From positions 1,054,001-1,118,000 of the forward strand of contig JALUTQ010000041.1 of NCBI GenBank assembly GCA_032718865.1: 64,000 bases of DNA, read 5' to 3'. Below the pieces are notes generated by a model. That model ran no database searches. It saw only the letters and a list, made by a program, of their open reading frames with translations, and was not told the DNA's origin. Positions 41,553-53,880 of this stretch are shown here, in pieces (the first letter of the stretch is position 1; each line of letters begins with the position of its first letter). This DNA is from Tilletia caries (lineage: Eukaryota > Basidiomycota > Exobasidiomycetes > Tilletiales > Tilletiaceae). The position numbers and the translations under genes were made by a program.

Positions 41553-42299
41553 TCTAGGAATCCCAGGCATGAGAGCATGAGACGATGAACTTCACATTGC
41601 GCACGCCCAGATCGCGGACTCGAAAATCATGTAACCGCTCGATGCGCTCGATTGCGTTCTTCATTTCGCTGTCAACTCATCCGTTGACGATACAAGTCAC
41701 CAGCGAGCGTGTGAGAAAGCCGAAAATTGCTTCGACAGCAGCACAACTCACACAATAGAATGTTCGCTTCCGCGTCATCTATTACACATGAGTATCCGGT
41801 GGCTTGAAGAGCAGCTGGTCAGTGGTCTACCTGCCTCTCTCTTTCTCCTCCAGTCATCATTTCCTTCGCTCGTCTTTTAAGTCCCTGACGGTGAGCTCTC
41901 ACACTCGCTTCCAAGTCCTCCCATCCACTTTTCCGCCCGCTCTAACCCAAGCGCTGCTTTTCCTGTCCACATACGCTACTGCCACAGCGTTCAAGCGTTC
42001 AAGCTCGCTACGTTTGCTGATCTCACAAGAAAGCAGTTCGGGCTGGATTTTCACGTTTTATCACTTCTCCATCCCCCGCATCTCTCCTCGCTCAATCCGG
42101 TTCATCCTCGACGGCGTTGCGTTCTCGGATTCGTTCTGCGGAAAGACAAACAACTTTCCCGCCCGTCAGCATCCAAGAGTAAGAGCGGCCTCGCACTTCT
42201 TCCGCTGTCAAGCACCACATCTCACCCCCTTCAGCTTCTCCTGTGTGCACCCGCGTAGCGAGCGGGACCTCTCTCAACGAGTTCAAGGCTTCCACGGAC
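41553..42299. other. Upstream region of 7TM3
   Basis: No gene is seen. A long pyrimidine-rich stretch at 41815-41960 may be leader or promoter of 7TM3. Confidence 0.5.
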
Positions 42300-44020
42300 A
42301 TGGATCTCTACGCTCGCTTTGATCTCCCTCCGCCTCCGCCGGCTACCGTCTTCTCTCGAGACCACACCGACGCCAGAGCTCGAATGCCGAACTTCACCAC
42401 CGTTGATCAGGTCTCCAAGTTCGTGGACGGCTCTATCCTTTGGCGACACTCAAGAGGCGCGAACGCATTTCTCATCGTTTCGACCACTTTATACATCACA
42501 ATCTCGGTCACTCTGGCTGTTCTTATTCTGCACAAGATTTACAAGCGGTCCTGGTGGGTCTTTCGCGTAGTCCCGCGCGGCCACAGCAAGATCATCATAC
42601 CCAACGTCCACAATTCCTGGGTGATATTCATCGGGCCCTACGTATGGATTCTGCTGGGCTCCTTCATCGCACACATCATAGGCGATGCCCGGGCCAAGCC
42701 GGTGCCAAACTCTGGCCTGTGGATCAGCGTACTTTGGGTGCCGATGTTGTTTGCTGTGTGGTTCCAGACATGGGGCCTCATAGCAGCGCGTAGCGACAAT
42801 GGATCGACCTCCTTCGACAAGATGCCCGGCCGGCTGCTGAATCGATACTTCCCTTCGTGGTTTGGCAACATTTTGTGCCTGTGCATACCCATGGTGTCAT
42901 CCATGGCCGGTGTACTGCCGGGCGTGATTGGGAACAAGCTCTGCGAGCGGGCAAGGCACGGATGGTACGATTGGCACGACAAGTACGACGGGATGTCACA
43001 GCTGACGAGAGACATGGTTGTGGATGCTCAGAACGTGAGTGACAGACATCGGCTACTCATCTCTGTGACAAGCTTCTCTGATGATCGGGCTCCCATTCAA
43101 TTGCAGATATTTCACTCAAGTATTCATAGCGCCTACTACATCTGTATCTGCCTGACGATCTGGGGCATCTGGTGCTTCGTCTTCGGGGCGGCATACACCT
43201 ACGCCTCGTGCTCGCTGATTTCGGATCTCGCAGATCATCTCGAAACCAAAGCCTTCGATCCACCACCACGAAGACCTGAAACAGCCGTGCACATGTTTTC
43301 TGCGCACTACTCCAAGGCCGATAGAAACGAAAGGCAGCCCAGTCAACGTGGGGCTGTTTCCGAGTGGCTGACGGCGTCACCAGCAGCCTCAGAGTCTGTC
43401 TTCAATGGCACAAGTAGCGGCAGGAGGAATGAACAGCACCGAGGCCTCATTCAGGGTCGAATGTTCACGGATCAGGAGCGAGTGCAGGATCTATCCTTCT
43501 CCTTCTTTCCTCCCATCGCACCGTCAAGAACAATTGTGCGCCTCCCAACTTCGCACGCTCGAAGGGCTCTGTTCTTTTTCACAAGTGAGTATTGCTATGA
43601 AGGGGGCCGCTCTCAGTACAGCAGTTGATTCTCCGTCTTTTGTGATCCTTCGCAGTTCAAAGCGGTGAGTATTCCCGAATCGAAGGTCGTCGTCCATGCC
43701 GTTCTGATTCCTGACCAGTTCTGTCAACTTTTACGATCCCAGCGAGTGTGATCCTGGCATGTGTCGCATTTCTCGGCGATGCTCTCTTTATGCTGCTCCA
43801 ATCCTATGCGGCTGCCGAGGCAAATCGCTACGAGTCTGCTGTCATCTCTGGCTATACCGCAACTTCGATCATCACTCTGCTTGCCGGAACAGGATCTTTC
43901 GTCTCCGTGACGCATACCACCTTTGAGGCCTCGTTCTCCGTGCTTATCTTCGCTCGGCGCGGTTACCAAGGGAACTCCGACGAAGAACAAGCCGCGGACG
44001 ATTTCCTGGACATGGCCTAA
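42300..44020 (+). CDS. Seven-transmembrane family protein 7TM3, intact
   Basis: Exons 42300-43034, 43107-43584, 43656-43664 (9 nt) and 43743-44020 total 1500 nt, 499 aa. The N-terminus is MDLYARFDLPPPPP with an Arg/Asp-rich stretch. Seven hydrophobic segments lie at about residues 54-79, 107-129, 139-162, 186-210, 250-275, 407-430 and 440-463. A ~130-residue loop between TM5 and TM6 carries the conserved SFFPPIAPSRTIVRLPTS. Conserved loop motifs include HSKIIIPNVHNSW, GVIGN, ERARHGWYDWH and TRDMVVDAQN. The C-terminus is short and acidic, ending DDFLDMA. Topology resembles a receptor, but I know no named family that fits. It is next to B2 and unit A2. Confidence 0.85.
43656..43664 (+). other. 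9-nt microexon of 7TM3
   Basis: TTCAAAGCG between acceptor TTCGCAG and donor GTGAGT. With one base from exon 2 and two from exon 4 it encodes Ile-Gln-Ser-Ala at the entry to TM6. Equivalents: 18558-18566, 22951-22959, 56297-56305 and 61304-61312. Confidence 0.8.
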
Positions 44021-44541
44021 GAATCTGCGCCTCAAATCACATCCTTCGAATCGCCAATCTGCGATGGAATTTTTCACAACAGTCTCAAAACGCTCAAAAC
44101 TATGCACTCGTTTCTTGATTTTCTTTCAGCCGACAGAATCTGGTCTTCGCCTCTTTCCTTGGCAATCAATATAACGTTGAGACAAACATCAGAAGGCATT
44201 GTTCACGCACCTGTCGTAGTCCAGGCAACAACCGCCGATACGCATCTGAAGACCGCTGTGGCGCTGTCCTCTTTGCTCTCGCGATCTCAGCTGTCCGTCG
44301 AAGGAGCTTGTCGACGAGGTACATATGTACGTCTGTGTACGCTCATCGTCGATGCTGGAGGCTCCTGTGGTCTCGTGGCGAGCGTAGGAACGATCATCTA
44401 TCATCCGGCGCGTCCACTTCAAGCTTGAGCCATAGAACATAAAAAGGAAAGATGTGTGTGCATGTGAAAAAGAGTCGGAAGATAGGGGGAACATGAGGAA
44501 GAACGAATGGAAACGCAGATACATCACTTCGACGGTGACGA

Positions 44542-45048
44542 TTAGAGATCGTTGATCCTCTTCTCCCAATATTTAACTGCCTCCGTAAGCTGCGTGATCC
44601 GAGCCTCCGAAGTAGCCGTTTGGCTCTCCTTCGCCAGCTCTTTCTTGGCTTCATCTGCTCCGCACACACAGCAGAAAAAGCGGCTTGCTGTCAGATGGAC
44701 CTGGTGTGAGGTAAGAGTCGGCCGCTGACGTGTGAACACTCACTCAGTTTCCAGTTGAGGAAGTCGATTGGATGAAGTGATGTCTCAATGTCTGAAAGTC
44801 CTGTATCTACGACCTGTTTTCCCTTTGATGAAAAGAACCGCCCAAGCTGCACGCACAAAGGAAGAGATGTCAAATGTCTGGTCGAAGGGAACTAGAAGAC
44901 GAGGCGAAACGATCGTTGCACTCACAGCACGCGGCAGATTTGGGCAAGAAGTGCAGCCTTTCGGGTCTGGCACGGGCGCGGATTTGGCAGCTGCGGCGAC
45001 CAGGAGGACAAGGTAGGGGAGGAGGAAGAGGAGCCGAGGGTAGAGCAT
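44542..45048 (-). CDS. Small secreted coiled-coil protein B2
   Basis: The same three-exon layout as B1. The signal peptide MLYPRLLFLLPYLVLLVAAA and the KGCTSCPNLPR motif are identical. The second exon LGRFFSSKGKQVVDTGLSDIE diverges after VVD. The last exon (ITQLTEAVKYWEKRINDL) is a shorter, different amphipathic helix. The signal peptide is conserved and the mature C-terminus variable, a pattern seen in secreted proteins under diversifying selection; no test was run. It is transcribed toward 7TM3. Confidence 0.7.
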
Positions 45049-45384
45049 TGTAGCTGATGTGAATCTGTGGTGTTTGTGGTAGGAAAGAAGATGGGAGCTC
45101 TGGAAGACGAGGGACTGAAGTTTCTGTTGATGATGGGAGGGAAAGGTCGAGTCAGAGTGGGCACCTCGCCCGTATTTACACCTATCATCACCCGTCCAGC
45201 GCTTGAGTGTCGAGTGTCAGTACTACGTATGTCAGTGCTGCATGAATACTTTGGCTGTGCGCAGTGCAAGGTGGCCAACGGCTGGGACGATGAGGTGAAA
45301 GATGAAGGCTTCGGTCCGGCCAGCGTAATGTTACGCCCCGAACGGAGGTTCATCATTCTTTTCCCTGTGTTGCGTGACCTGTTT

Positions 45385-45683
45385 CTCTTCAACGTATCAT
45401 TTCGGACAACGCCACAGCGCTTTTAGTACGCCCCGGTCGTGCAGCTCAGCCCCGGTACTGAGTTGTATGTTCTGTTCCTCGTCAGACGTCAGTAAAGCTT
45501 CGGAAGGTCGAGACTCTAAGCGATCTCGGGAGTTGCTCTTCAACGTATCATTTCGGACAACGCCACAGCGCGTTTAGTACGTCCCGGTCGCGCAGCTTAG
45601 CCCCGGTACTGAGTTGCATGTTTTGTTCCTCGTCAGAGGTCAGTAGCTCCGGAAGGTCGAGACTCTAAGCGATCTCGGGAGAA
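45385..45683. repeat. Two tandem copies of a 151-bp spacer segment
   Basis: 45385-45535 and 45536-45683 both begin CTCTTCAACGTATCATTTCGG and end with CGATCTCGGGAG. The equivalent spacers at 19980 and 58420 have one copy. Confidence 0.8.
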
Positions 45684-46250
45684 GGAAAAGACGAAAAGAC
45701 TGTTCACATCAAAGATGAGGGCGTCAGTCCGTTGCTATCTACGTACGGCCCGTCAGGAGATCCATTGGCCGGCAGTTCGGCTTTTGCTTCCACACGCTGG
45801 TACTGTGATTGCATCGTTTGTTCTTTGTAGTTCGTGGCACTAATGCAGGACACCGAGGACTGTAGCGGGCAGAGACGAGGGAACGCACGTATGTAGTAAG
45901 CCCTCAGACGCTTCAAAAGAGTACGTACCTAGGGGCTAGGTACTGGCGTTCGGATGAGTTATGTGTCCAGGAAAGACGGGGGCGTCGTCCGGAGGATACT
46001 CTGGGAGAGTTGAATTTGCCGGTAGGAGGTTGTGGACTGTGGAGCGAGATGTCAAATGTGAAAACGATGGGACTGTTGCATCCGTGCTTCGATGGATGTC
46101 CACGTGTTCCGATTTCAGAGGTACAATTTCCAACCGATCCGTCGTTTGGACTTGGAAGCCAAAAGAATGAAGAAACCCTGCCAGCATGGTACGTGGTACA
46201 TGCGAGAGAAAGTACGACTCAGAAGGTGCGCACGTCATTCCATAACATCG

Positions 46251-47905
46251 ATTCTGTTGGCCAAAAGTTGCGTTGCGTCAAGTATGCAAGGACGTTGCAC
46301 GTTGCAGCCAACATTATTACCGCAACAAACAAACGAACAAACAAACCAAGCAACCAACATATTGACATACTGTCAAAGTGTCAAAATCAAAGAAGGAGAC
46401 ATCAGCAGATTCCCAGATTGGGTCCCACAAAGTACTGTCACTCTCACCTTTCGCTATTTGCCCTCCCTCTATCTCGGTGCTAATAGTGGAGGCCCGCCGT
46501 GGTGCAAGCTGGCTCTGGCTGCACCGCTCGCAGTCGACCTGGAAGCAAAGAAAAATAATGTGAGAAGCAGAAGAGCACCGCACTTCAAAGCACACCAGGC
46601 CCTCTTGTCAACGAGTCCACACCAGATCTCTCGCAAGATTCGAGTGCCAGCGGAGGTGGCCTCGCTTGTCCCACCTTTCCGGGGCGGTCCCACTGCCTCA
46701 AACTTGATGCGTCGGCCAACCGATTGAGCATCGGCGCGGGTCGCCTGCAGTCTGAGCGGGCCTTTTGCGTTAAAGATCCGTCTCAGGATTGCTTCCGACG
46801 GTTCAGCCGCTTGTGACATGTGACAGAGCTCGAACGGCTGCTCTGTGTGCAAAGGAACACGCACACAAAGATCAAAGATGTAAAAGGGTCAGATCACGTT
46901 CCTCCCTCAGGATCTTTCGTCTCATCACCACTTGCTCCTCAGTCACTTCCAACTCACCACTCGCTACTTACTGCACACAGCCCACTGTTATCACTGCTCT
47001 CTAACACTTCCACACACACCACATATCCAGTCATACTACTCGCCAAAATGCAATTCAGCTCCAAGCTCTCCCTCGTTCTCTGCGCCATAATGGTTGCCGC
47101 CAAGCCCATCGCCTCTGCTCCCCTTGCCGGAGCCAGCAGCACCCTCGACCCCAGCCCTCGCTCTGCCGACTTCGGCTTCGCCTACAAGAACGGACCGCGT
47201 TATGGCGACGCTACTCACCGTCGCAACATCTTTACATGAAACGAGAAGGCTTACGCGAAAGCCTACGAGAAGGACGACGACCAAGACCAGCATTATGGAA
47301 AGAGCAAGAAGAGATTCCAAACATGAAATCGGCGAGAAGGGTGATAGAGGTGACAAAGGCGACAAGAGCGAGGAGGGCGAAAGGGGTCCCAACGGCGACG
47401 ACAACGTCTATGGCAATGACCAGCCTTGTTCGCTCAGTTCCGGTTCTCAGTGAATATAAACGTCCTGTGCACAGCGTGTGCAGTGAGGCTTGGGCTAGAG
47501 CACTTGGTGCTCGCACGACGGTGCAAGTCCGACCCGGAGCGTGGGTGCAGCGCGGACGCGAAAGGGGAGGACCCGGGGAGGTGGGCAGGTTTCTTTCCAG
47601 CGCGAGCGAGGCAAGTCGAGCGGCGTGGTAGTTCTCGACGCGACGGCACGCATCTTCGTCTCATAACAAAATTTCCTCGCTCTCCTTGCTCTGTGCTTCC
47701 TCCACTTTCACTCAAGGTTCAGCGTTCCGCTTGCCTGCGCAGAACTAACAATGACGAAGGAAGCCACTCTGTCGATCAAAAGGCTAGGGCTTCTGAAGAC
47801 GATCACCAGAAAAAGATTGATGTGGTCACCGAAGAGCGCACACTCGCCACGACGCCGACCTGAAGAGCGTCTAAGAGGAGGAGAACATACGAAAGGATTT
47901 CAAGG
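46251..47905 (+). repeat. Repeat unit A, copy A2
   Basis: Matches A1 and A3. It lacks the ~97-bp segment found in those two after GCAACAAACAA. It carries a ~330-bp insertion (about 47421-47745) relative to A1 and then rejoins A1 at AATGACGAAGGAAGCC. It ends abruptly against the truncated 7TM6. Confidence 0.8.
47048..47239 (+). pseudogene. Secreted-peptide ORF of unit A2
   Basis: 63 codons, signal peptide as in A1, same TGA after NIFT. The Gly-X-Y stretch downstream (GDRGDKGDK) is again in the +1 frame and is cut by the 330-bp insertion. Status as short peptide or relic is unresolved. Confidence 0.45.
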
Positions 47906-48620
47906 GTAAATCTGTGGTGAAGGAGTGCGCTGTCCCAAAGATAAAACATATCATGCCCCAAATTACCTGGGAAATGCATACGTGACAGGCGCCCCAGATA
48001 CTTGCGTGAAAGATCTGCAAATGAAATGATTCAGACCATCAACGAAGTCGTCACAGTCACGAGTAAAAAACATTCACTTACGTTCTGAGCATCCAAAACC
48101 ATGTCCCGCCTGAATTCCGACGTACCGTCGGACTTGCTGTGCCAGTCGAATCATCTTAGTCTTGCGCGCTCGGAAGATGCGTTTCCGATCGCGCCTACTA
48201 CCGAAGCAGCAACAGAAGGGATTGCCGCCTGCCGGTGGCAGAAGGCGCACGGCATTGGTAAGCCACGAAGGTATAGATCGGGTCAGCGATCGTGCTGAGA
48301 CCTTGTAGAAGGAGGCCGATCCATCATCGTGCCGCAATTCTATGAGACCCATTCCTGATACCAAACAGTAAACAGCATGGGCAACCACATGGTGCTCTCG
48401 GCCCATAACGCTGTAACGGCGGAGCGTTATGATCGACCGACTCGGAACGTATGTCCATGTCCATGATGTGCGCGATGGAGGAAACCGCTAGAGCCCACAC
48501 GTAATTCTGGAGACCTCGTCGACGCTCGTGAAGTTTGGCATTCGAGCTCGGCCCACAATATGATCTCGAGAAAGTATGGGGCGGAGGAAGATCAAAGCGA
48601 GCGCATAGATCCATATCGGC
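47905..48620 (-). pseudogene. Truncated 7TM copy, 7TM6
   Basis: On the minus strand the start MDLCARFDLPPPHTFSRS is followed by loss of the TM1 region. Fragments of the central part follow (SASFYKVSARSLTRSIPSWL), then the splice junction before TM5 and a broken TM5 segment. It ends at the A2 boundary, with no TM6/TM7. The frame changes several times. Confidence 0.75.
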
Positions 48621-49397
48621 GAACGCCTCGAGTGACATGATCGGTGCGAGCGCTAGAGGTGCAGAACAAATATCATCAGCAGGAAATGGACACCTCAACA
48701 AAAGGGGCGTATGAAGCAAAGAAGGTATCCATGGTCGGCAAACTTACGCTTCAACGCTTCAAAGCGGAGAGCAAAAGTATCCGTGCTCCGGAGGCAATTT
48801 TGAAGAAGGGTTCAAGCGTCCCAGTGGTCCAAGCGGCCAAGGACCGAGCGTCGATGGCAGGATTTCCATTCGTTTGGCCGAATCTTCGGCTCTCGCGAAG
48901 GATCCCTGCTTGTGCATGAATAACGTATACGTATAAGCTGTAAGCCTGTAACTCATATGCGATTGCATTCCCCGACTTTCCCCACGTTCCATCTTCCGCC
49001 TCAAAACACAGTTCCGGTCGTGCTTTCCACTCAAGTCGATGGACTACCGTCGCCCAGCAAAGCGTGCCTACATTACAGTCTCTGCGAGCCGTCAGCTTGT
49101 TCAGGGTGCTGTCAAGCTCAAGCCAAGCCTCACAACAATTGATTCGTTCGAGTCGAGGCAGCGGTCCCACCAACCTGCGGTTGGTCGCCGTCGCAATCAT
49201 CGTGGCTCGGCAGGTGGCAGGACTGAAACTGCATAAGTATATTAACTTATCGACATTGAAGCTCTGGTCGATGGGCAAACTCTCCTCATGCCAGCCGGCT
49301 TGGAACATGCAAGAGGTCATAGCGAGTTATATCGATACGATCAGCCATTAGCAGTCAGCTGAGGAGCGGGTACGCTCGGACCTTGCAAGGATGTCTG
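48621..49397. other. Region without recognised gene
   Basis: Between the truncated 7TM6 and the right arm of the inverted duplication. Open frames here match nothing I know. Confidence 0.5.
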
Positions 49398-51664
49398 AGG
49401 CCAAACTCTAGGCAGTTGCGTTTGGACCTCACAGCCGCGCTTGGACCTCGTCAGCTTTGCTGGAGGTGAGCTATCCAGTATCACCTTCTTCCTCTTTCGC
49501 TAATCGCTCGTCCTTCAGCAGTACCTCCGCCATCTAGTGATCCACGTTTGTTATAAGTGCTATATAAGTTCTCTTCGTACGCTTGCCCTTTTTCAGTGAT
49601 TTCGACCACCGGCACTCACCCCCTCCTCAGATCCTGATTACAGAGATGCCACTCGATCCTCTGCCCGACGCTGTTTCGGTTCTCATCTGCGGCGGAATGC
49701 AGCATCTTGCGCGGCCTTTACTGTGGTTCCTCGCCGACGCCGCCGACGACAACGTCAACGGTATGCCGTCAACCTCCGTCCGTCGACAGGGCCCAAGCAT
49801 CCAGCACGTCCGCCTGGTGGACAAGTTTATCGTTGCCAAGTCAGGAGGCTCTGTTGTGAGTACTCTTCCCCAGGGATCTCATGGTGATTGGGTGACGCCG
49901 TGGCTGACGCTTCTACTTTTTCTTCTCTTGCTGCTGTCCTTCCGTTTCTTTTTGTACGGGCTCAGTGGGTCGACCCTCGTACTCACAAGCTACTGGAAGA
50001 CCCTCGCTTCGAGTACAAGCAGGCCAATCTGCTCAACCGCGACTCTGCCCAGAAGGTCTTTCGCACCCCCGACGACAAAACATACGACTTTGTCTTTGAC
50101 CTCACCGGCGAAGGCGCGGCGCTGAGCGAAGCCCCCTCTTCCCAGATGCTCTTAGACCGCACAACCAAGCTCGCTCGGCAGCTGGCCCAGATCTCGGCGC
50201 AAGAAGGCGTTCGCGCTCACGTGCGCGACACGGGTGGGTATCTCATGATCAAGCCCGACGAGCCTGCCATCAAGGAAGGTCAGGTGGGGGGGAGATCCGT
50301 CAAGTCAAAGAAGGCATTCTGGTGGCACGAAGCTGAGCGCGGAGCAGCTGACGTCCCAGGGTGAGTACTCAGCTCGTGTCTCGGGATCACTCTGCTCCAA
50401 GATTGGTCTGCATTGCTCACCTACAACCGCTCTTCCTCCTCCCTTCCCGACGCTGTCCGTTCACAGACTTAACCTCGTCATCATGCGCTCTGCCGCTATC
50501 TGGGGACCCTTTCAATACGTTGCCCCTCGTAAGCACGAGTCATCAGTCATCAGATCGCAGCGCGGCTGCTCTATTTGCTGGTCACTGGATCTGACGTCCT
50601 GCTTTCTTTTTTGCTACAGTAATGCCTCGTATATTCATGGGTCAGGCGAGTGACAGAGGCTTTTATCTCATCCTTCGGAATGCTGACTTTTTTCGTCTGA
50701 TGCTCAGCTCTACGCAGGATTCAAAGAGCCGATGAAATTGCTGTGAGATGAATGTACTTTCTTCGTTTAGAGTCTTGGTGCTGACTGTCCTTGTGTTGTC
50801 CAGTTGGGGGCCCGAACTCAGAGTGCACTCCATTCACACCGCGGACTGGGCATCTGCTGCTTGGAAGCTCGCATGTTGGATGGCTCAGCGCGGACGAGCT
50901 GCTGCAGACGCCGAGGCCGGAGAACATATCGCCAGGGTCGAGTACACCGGGAAAGACGAGGACGAGGTGAAAAGGCTGGCCGCCAACAACAAAGACATGT
51001 GCCCTCGGGACAGAGTTCCGCGAGGACCCGTCTTCAATATTGTCGACGAAGACAACACAGACCAGTGAGTTTTATCTTCACCTATACCTATTCTTTGTGT
51101 TTCTACATCAAGTCTCTGATTTCAAGCATCCCTTACCTCGCAGACGGAAAATTCTGGACGTGGTTGGGCAAGCATTCAAAGTCGAGACGGGATTCGTGAA
51201 TACTGCTATCACGACATGGGCGAAGGTGAGCTAGACCTTACCTATCGTCATTTGACGCTACTGAACTTGCGCCTATTGAGTTCTTTTCAGCTCAATCTGT
51301 CCAGCGTTGTGGACGATGTCAATGCTAAAGTAAGTGCTTATCCTGTCGACCACAACTCAGTCTGTCGGTTCCAAGAATGCGCGCTAACTCATCATCCTGA
51401 CTGTGGCCTCAGCACATGGAGATGGTCTTCAAACTGGTCAAGCATGTTGAAGATCCTGCCTACGTCGATGGGGCGTCACCACTCACTTGTTTTCTTGACG
51501 CCGAAACACTCGCCAACCGTGCCCTAGCACTCGACGGCTCCAAGATGACGCGCATCACCGGCTGGAAACCTACTCATCACCTATCGGCGGAGGCTCTTTT
51601 AGCCATTCGCTCCGAATTCAACACTCAGGCGCCTGAGGCATGGCGTGAGTTTCTTACGCTGTAA
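49398..51664 (+). repeat. Right arm of the inverted duplication
   Basis: Counterpart of 33071-35352 in opposite orientation. The duplicated block covers the gene and ~250 bp upstream. Confidence 0.8.
49646..51664 (+). CDS. NAD(P)-binding epimerase/dehydratase-like protein D2
   Basis: The ATG at 49646 gives MPLDPLPDAVSVLICGGMQ, a Rossmann first strand and glycine-containing turn. Several short introns follow, one within the promoter-proximal third (GTGAGT at 49856). Later exons give WVDPRTHKLLEDPRFEY, FDLTGEGAALSEAP, LNLVIMRSAAIWGPFQY, HSIHTADWASAAWKLA, VFNIVDEDNTDQ, FKVETGFVNTAI and ITGWKPTHHLSAEALL. This is the layout of fungal extended SDR/epimerase-type proteins that act on nucleotide sugars or small carbonyls; the substrate cannot be told. 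The homopolymers broken in D1 are in frame here, so this is the functional candidate. The 3' end could extend through another intron (GTGAGT at the last codons). Confidence 0.7.
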
Positions 51665-52183
51665 TGGCAATTATAGCTTCCACGATCTGCGCATGAATTT
51701 ACTCACCCATGTCTCTCCTGTGATATCACGACTCGCGCACGCAGCAACTTTACCGGGACAGTGATGCGCCTGGAACGCGAATTCCCGGAACTTCTCCCCC
51801 TTATCGCCCCTACGGGCCCAAAATTGGACGAACCACACTCGAGACTAAGCGTGGAATGTTGAATCAAAAACTTCCTACGGCCTAATGATGGCATACGCAG
51901 CTGTTTCGAATCCCATAGCAAGCCCTTTATCGCTTTATCCCCCTAATCACCGTCCCTTCTGCTGTTCTTGCGACGCATCTGCGGAATTCTAAACACCTTC
52001 AACGTTTCAACGGTTGTGTAGCTGATATGATCTGTACATGTGAATATCAAAGATGAGTTGGGGTGGCCTGAATCATGAAAAATGAATGCCTGATCTACAA
52101 TATCTACAATCTACAATCCAGAAAGAAAGAATGAGAAAGCAGAGGCCGAGCCGGAGAAAGCAGAGCGCACTCACTTCCCGGCG
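51665..52183. other. Region without recognised gene
   Basis: 3' flank of D2. Near 52128-52185 it contains a stretch (GAGAAAGCAGAGGCCGAGCC) that recurs in inverted form inside the MITE-like element at 63180-63215. Confidence 0.5.
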
Positions 52184-52739
52184 CAGTTGTGGGCTCGCGC
52201 TCCGGGAAGGTAAATTTTCAGCGCAAGGGCCTCGCGCTTCGCGTGCTGAGCCTCAGGAAAAAGTGGGACGCTGTTGGACGCTTCCCAGGCGCTGTTGAAA
52301 CGCAGCGTCTCAACAGCGTCTCGATAGCGTCTCAAGTGGGAAAGATTGCCTCTGCCAGCTGACTTCCAAGCGCTGTCGGAACGCTGCTGCCAATCAGAAC
52401 GCTGCCGGAACGCTTCTGATACGCTGCCCTGACACGCTCAGGACGCTCTACGATACGCTTCTCATACGCTTCTCATACGCTTCTCATACGCTGCGCAGAC
52501 ACTGATCAGACGATGCTCAGACGCTCTCTTTACGCCATCATTTACGCTCCTTTTTTGCCCATTGCAGTCCCTATTCCCCAGCATACAGATAGGTCCTATC
52601 AATGGATCTCGTGGTCATCGAGAGCAAGAGACGCGGTCAGCGCTGCTGAACGACGGACAGAACCATGTTACTCACGAGCTTCTGGTCACTGACACGCGAG
52701 GCATGACCTTTGAGGGGTACAGAAGCTGGAGAGGGAGAA

Positions 52740-53300
52740 AGGGTCATCAAAGACGTGCTTGCCGTGAGTGCGGTGCCGAGCAGGTAGCCGGCGGCGGAGT
52801 GTACGACACCTTTTGGCTTGCCGGTCGAGCCAGAAGTGTAGAAGATGAAGTTGCGCCGGGCCCAGACTCGGTGATGGTGGCTGCATGTAGCTTGTTGCCG
52901 TCCCAGCGTCGGTTTCTTCCTGGGCATGCGGTGATGTGGAAGGCTGATCAAGCTGAATGCGTTGCATTGATGTCGACGGACCGAGCGATGTCCCATTGGA
53001 GTACTGCTGTTGATCATTCAGTATTCGGTCAGTCATGGAAACAAGCAGATAGTCCGGCCGCCACGCTTGCCCTCGTCGGTGGTGATGAGGACGCGAGCCT
53101 CGCAGTCGTTGGCGCGGTCGCGGAGGGACTCGGCTGAGAAGCCGGCGAAGACTACGGAGTGCACGGCACCGATGCGGGCGCATGCGAGGAGGGAGACGAT
53201 GGCTTCGGGAATCATGGGGAGGTAGATGATGACTTCTTGACGCCGAGCTTCTTGCGCAGATCGAGAACGACCGGAGCTCGAGCCGGCCGAACACCGTACT
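52740..53300 (-). pseudogene. Acetyl-CoA synthetase fragment
   Basis: [33 protein letters not shown] and [11 protein letters not shown], then after a degenerate stretch [19 protein letters not shown] and GYLLGTALT. These are consecutive motifs of acetyl-CoA synthetase, including the ATP/AMP-binding P-loop-like signature. The frame changes between the blocks and the C-terminal catalytic half is missing. A (GAGTGA)n microsatellite (53361-53396) lies just upstream. Confidence 0.75.
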
Positions 53301-53360
53301 GGACGAGGAGGAGGAGGACCAGCGGAAAGAGACCCGGACAGACTGCGGCGCCGTGCTTCT

Positions 53361-53396
<36 letters not shown>

Positions 53397-53689
53397 CCCA
53401 GCAGTCTGCGCGCTATCGCTGTTGATCCTGCCGCGCCTGCCATCTTCACCAGTCGTTCTGAGGTGGGAGTTGAGTGTGGCCCAGCGAGGCGGGTCTGGCG
53501 CGTGGGACGTGGGCGAGCTTGGAGGAGGAGGAGGAGCTGGGCAGGGACTCGAGGGAGCTGGGAGCGACGCGTTCGTTGGCTTGCGCGTGACCATGACCGT
53601 TCGTGGATGATGTATGTTGGACGGGCCCATCAGGATTGTCGGGCGCGCTGGGGAGCTGGGCGATGTGTGTGATGGGCTTGCGGGACCAG

Positions 53690-53880
53690 ACGCACCAGTG
53701 CCGGCACTTGAGCGGGATGTTGTACGGCCAGTGATTGCTGAGGGTTAAGGTGTGAAAGAGGAAGCGGTGAGCAAGGACATTGGCCGGCGCGCGCAAAAGC
53801 CGACAGCAAAGTCAGAGAGAGATACTCACGGGATCATCTTGACGCGCCGTTGGTCGTCGATATCCTCAAAGAAGGCATTA
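53690..53880 (-). pseudogene. Fragment resembling a DUF3605-type protein
   Basis: DNAFFEDIDDQRRVKMIP, an intron (GTGAGT at 53829 to CCTCAG), then NHWPYNIPLKCRHWCVWSRKPI. This resembles the NDWPY...VWSK core of fungal DUF3605 proteins as I remember it. It merges downstream into unrelated sequence. Identification is tentative. Confidence 0.4.

Larger units (their letters stand above)
44170..45940 (-). repeat. C-B-spacer unit, copy II
   Basis: Block C (44170-44530, with palindrome GTACATATGTAC at 44318-44329), gene B2 (44542-45048) and spacer (to ~45940). Collinear with 57110-58800 and inverted relative to 19660-21270. Confidence 0.8.
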
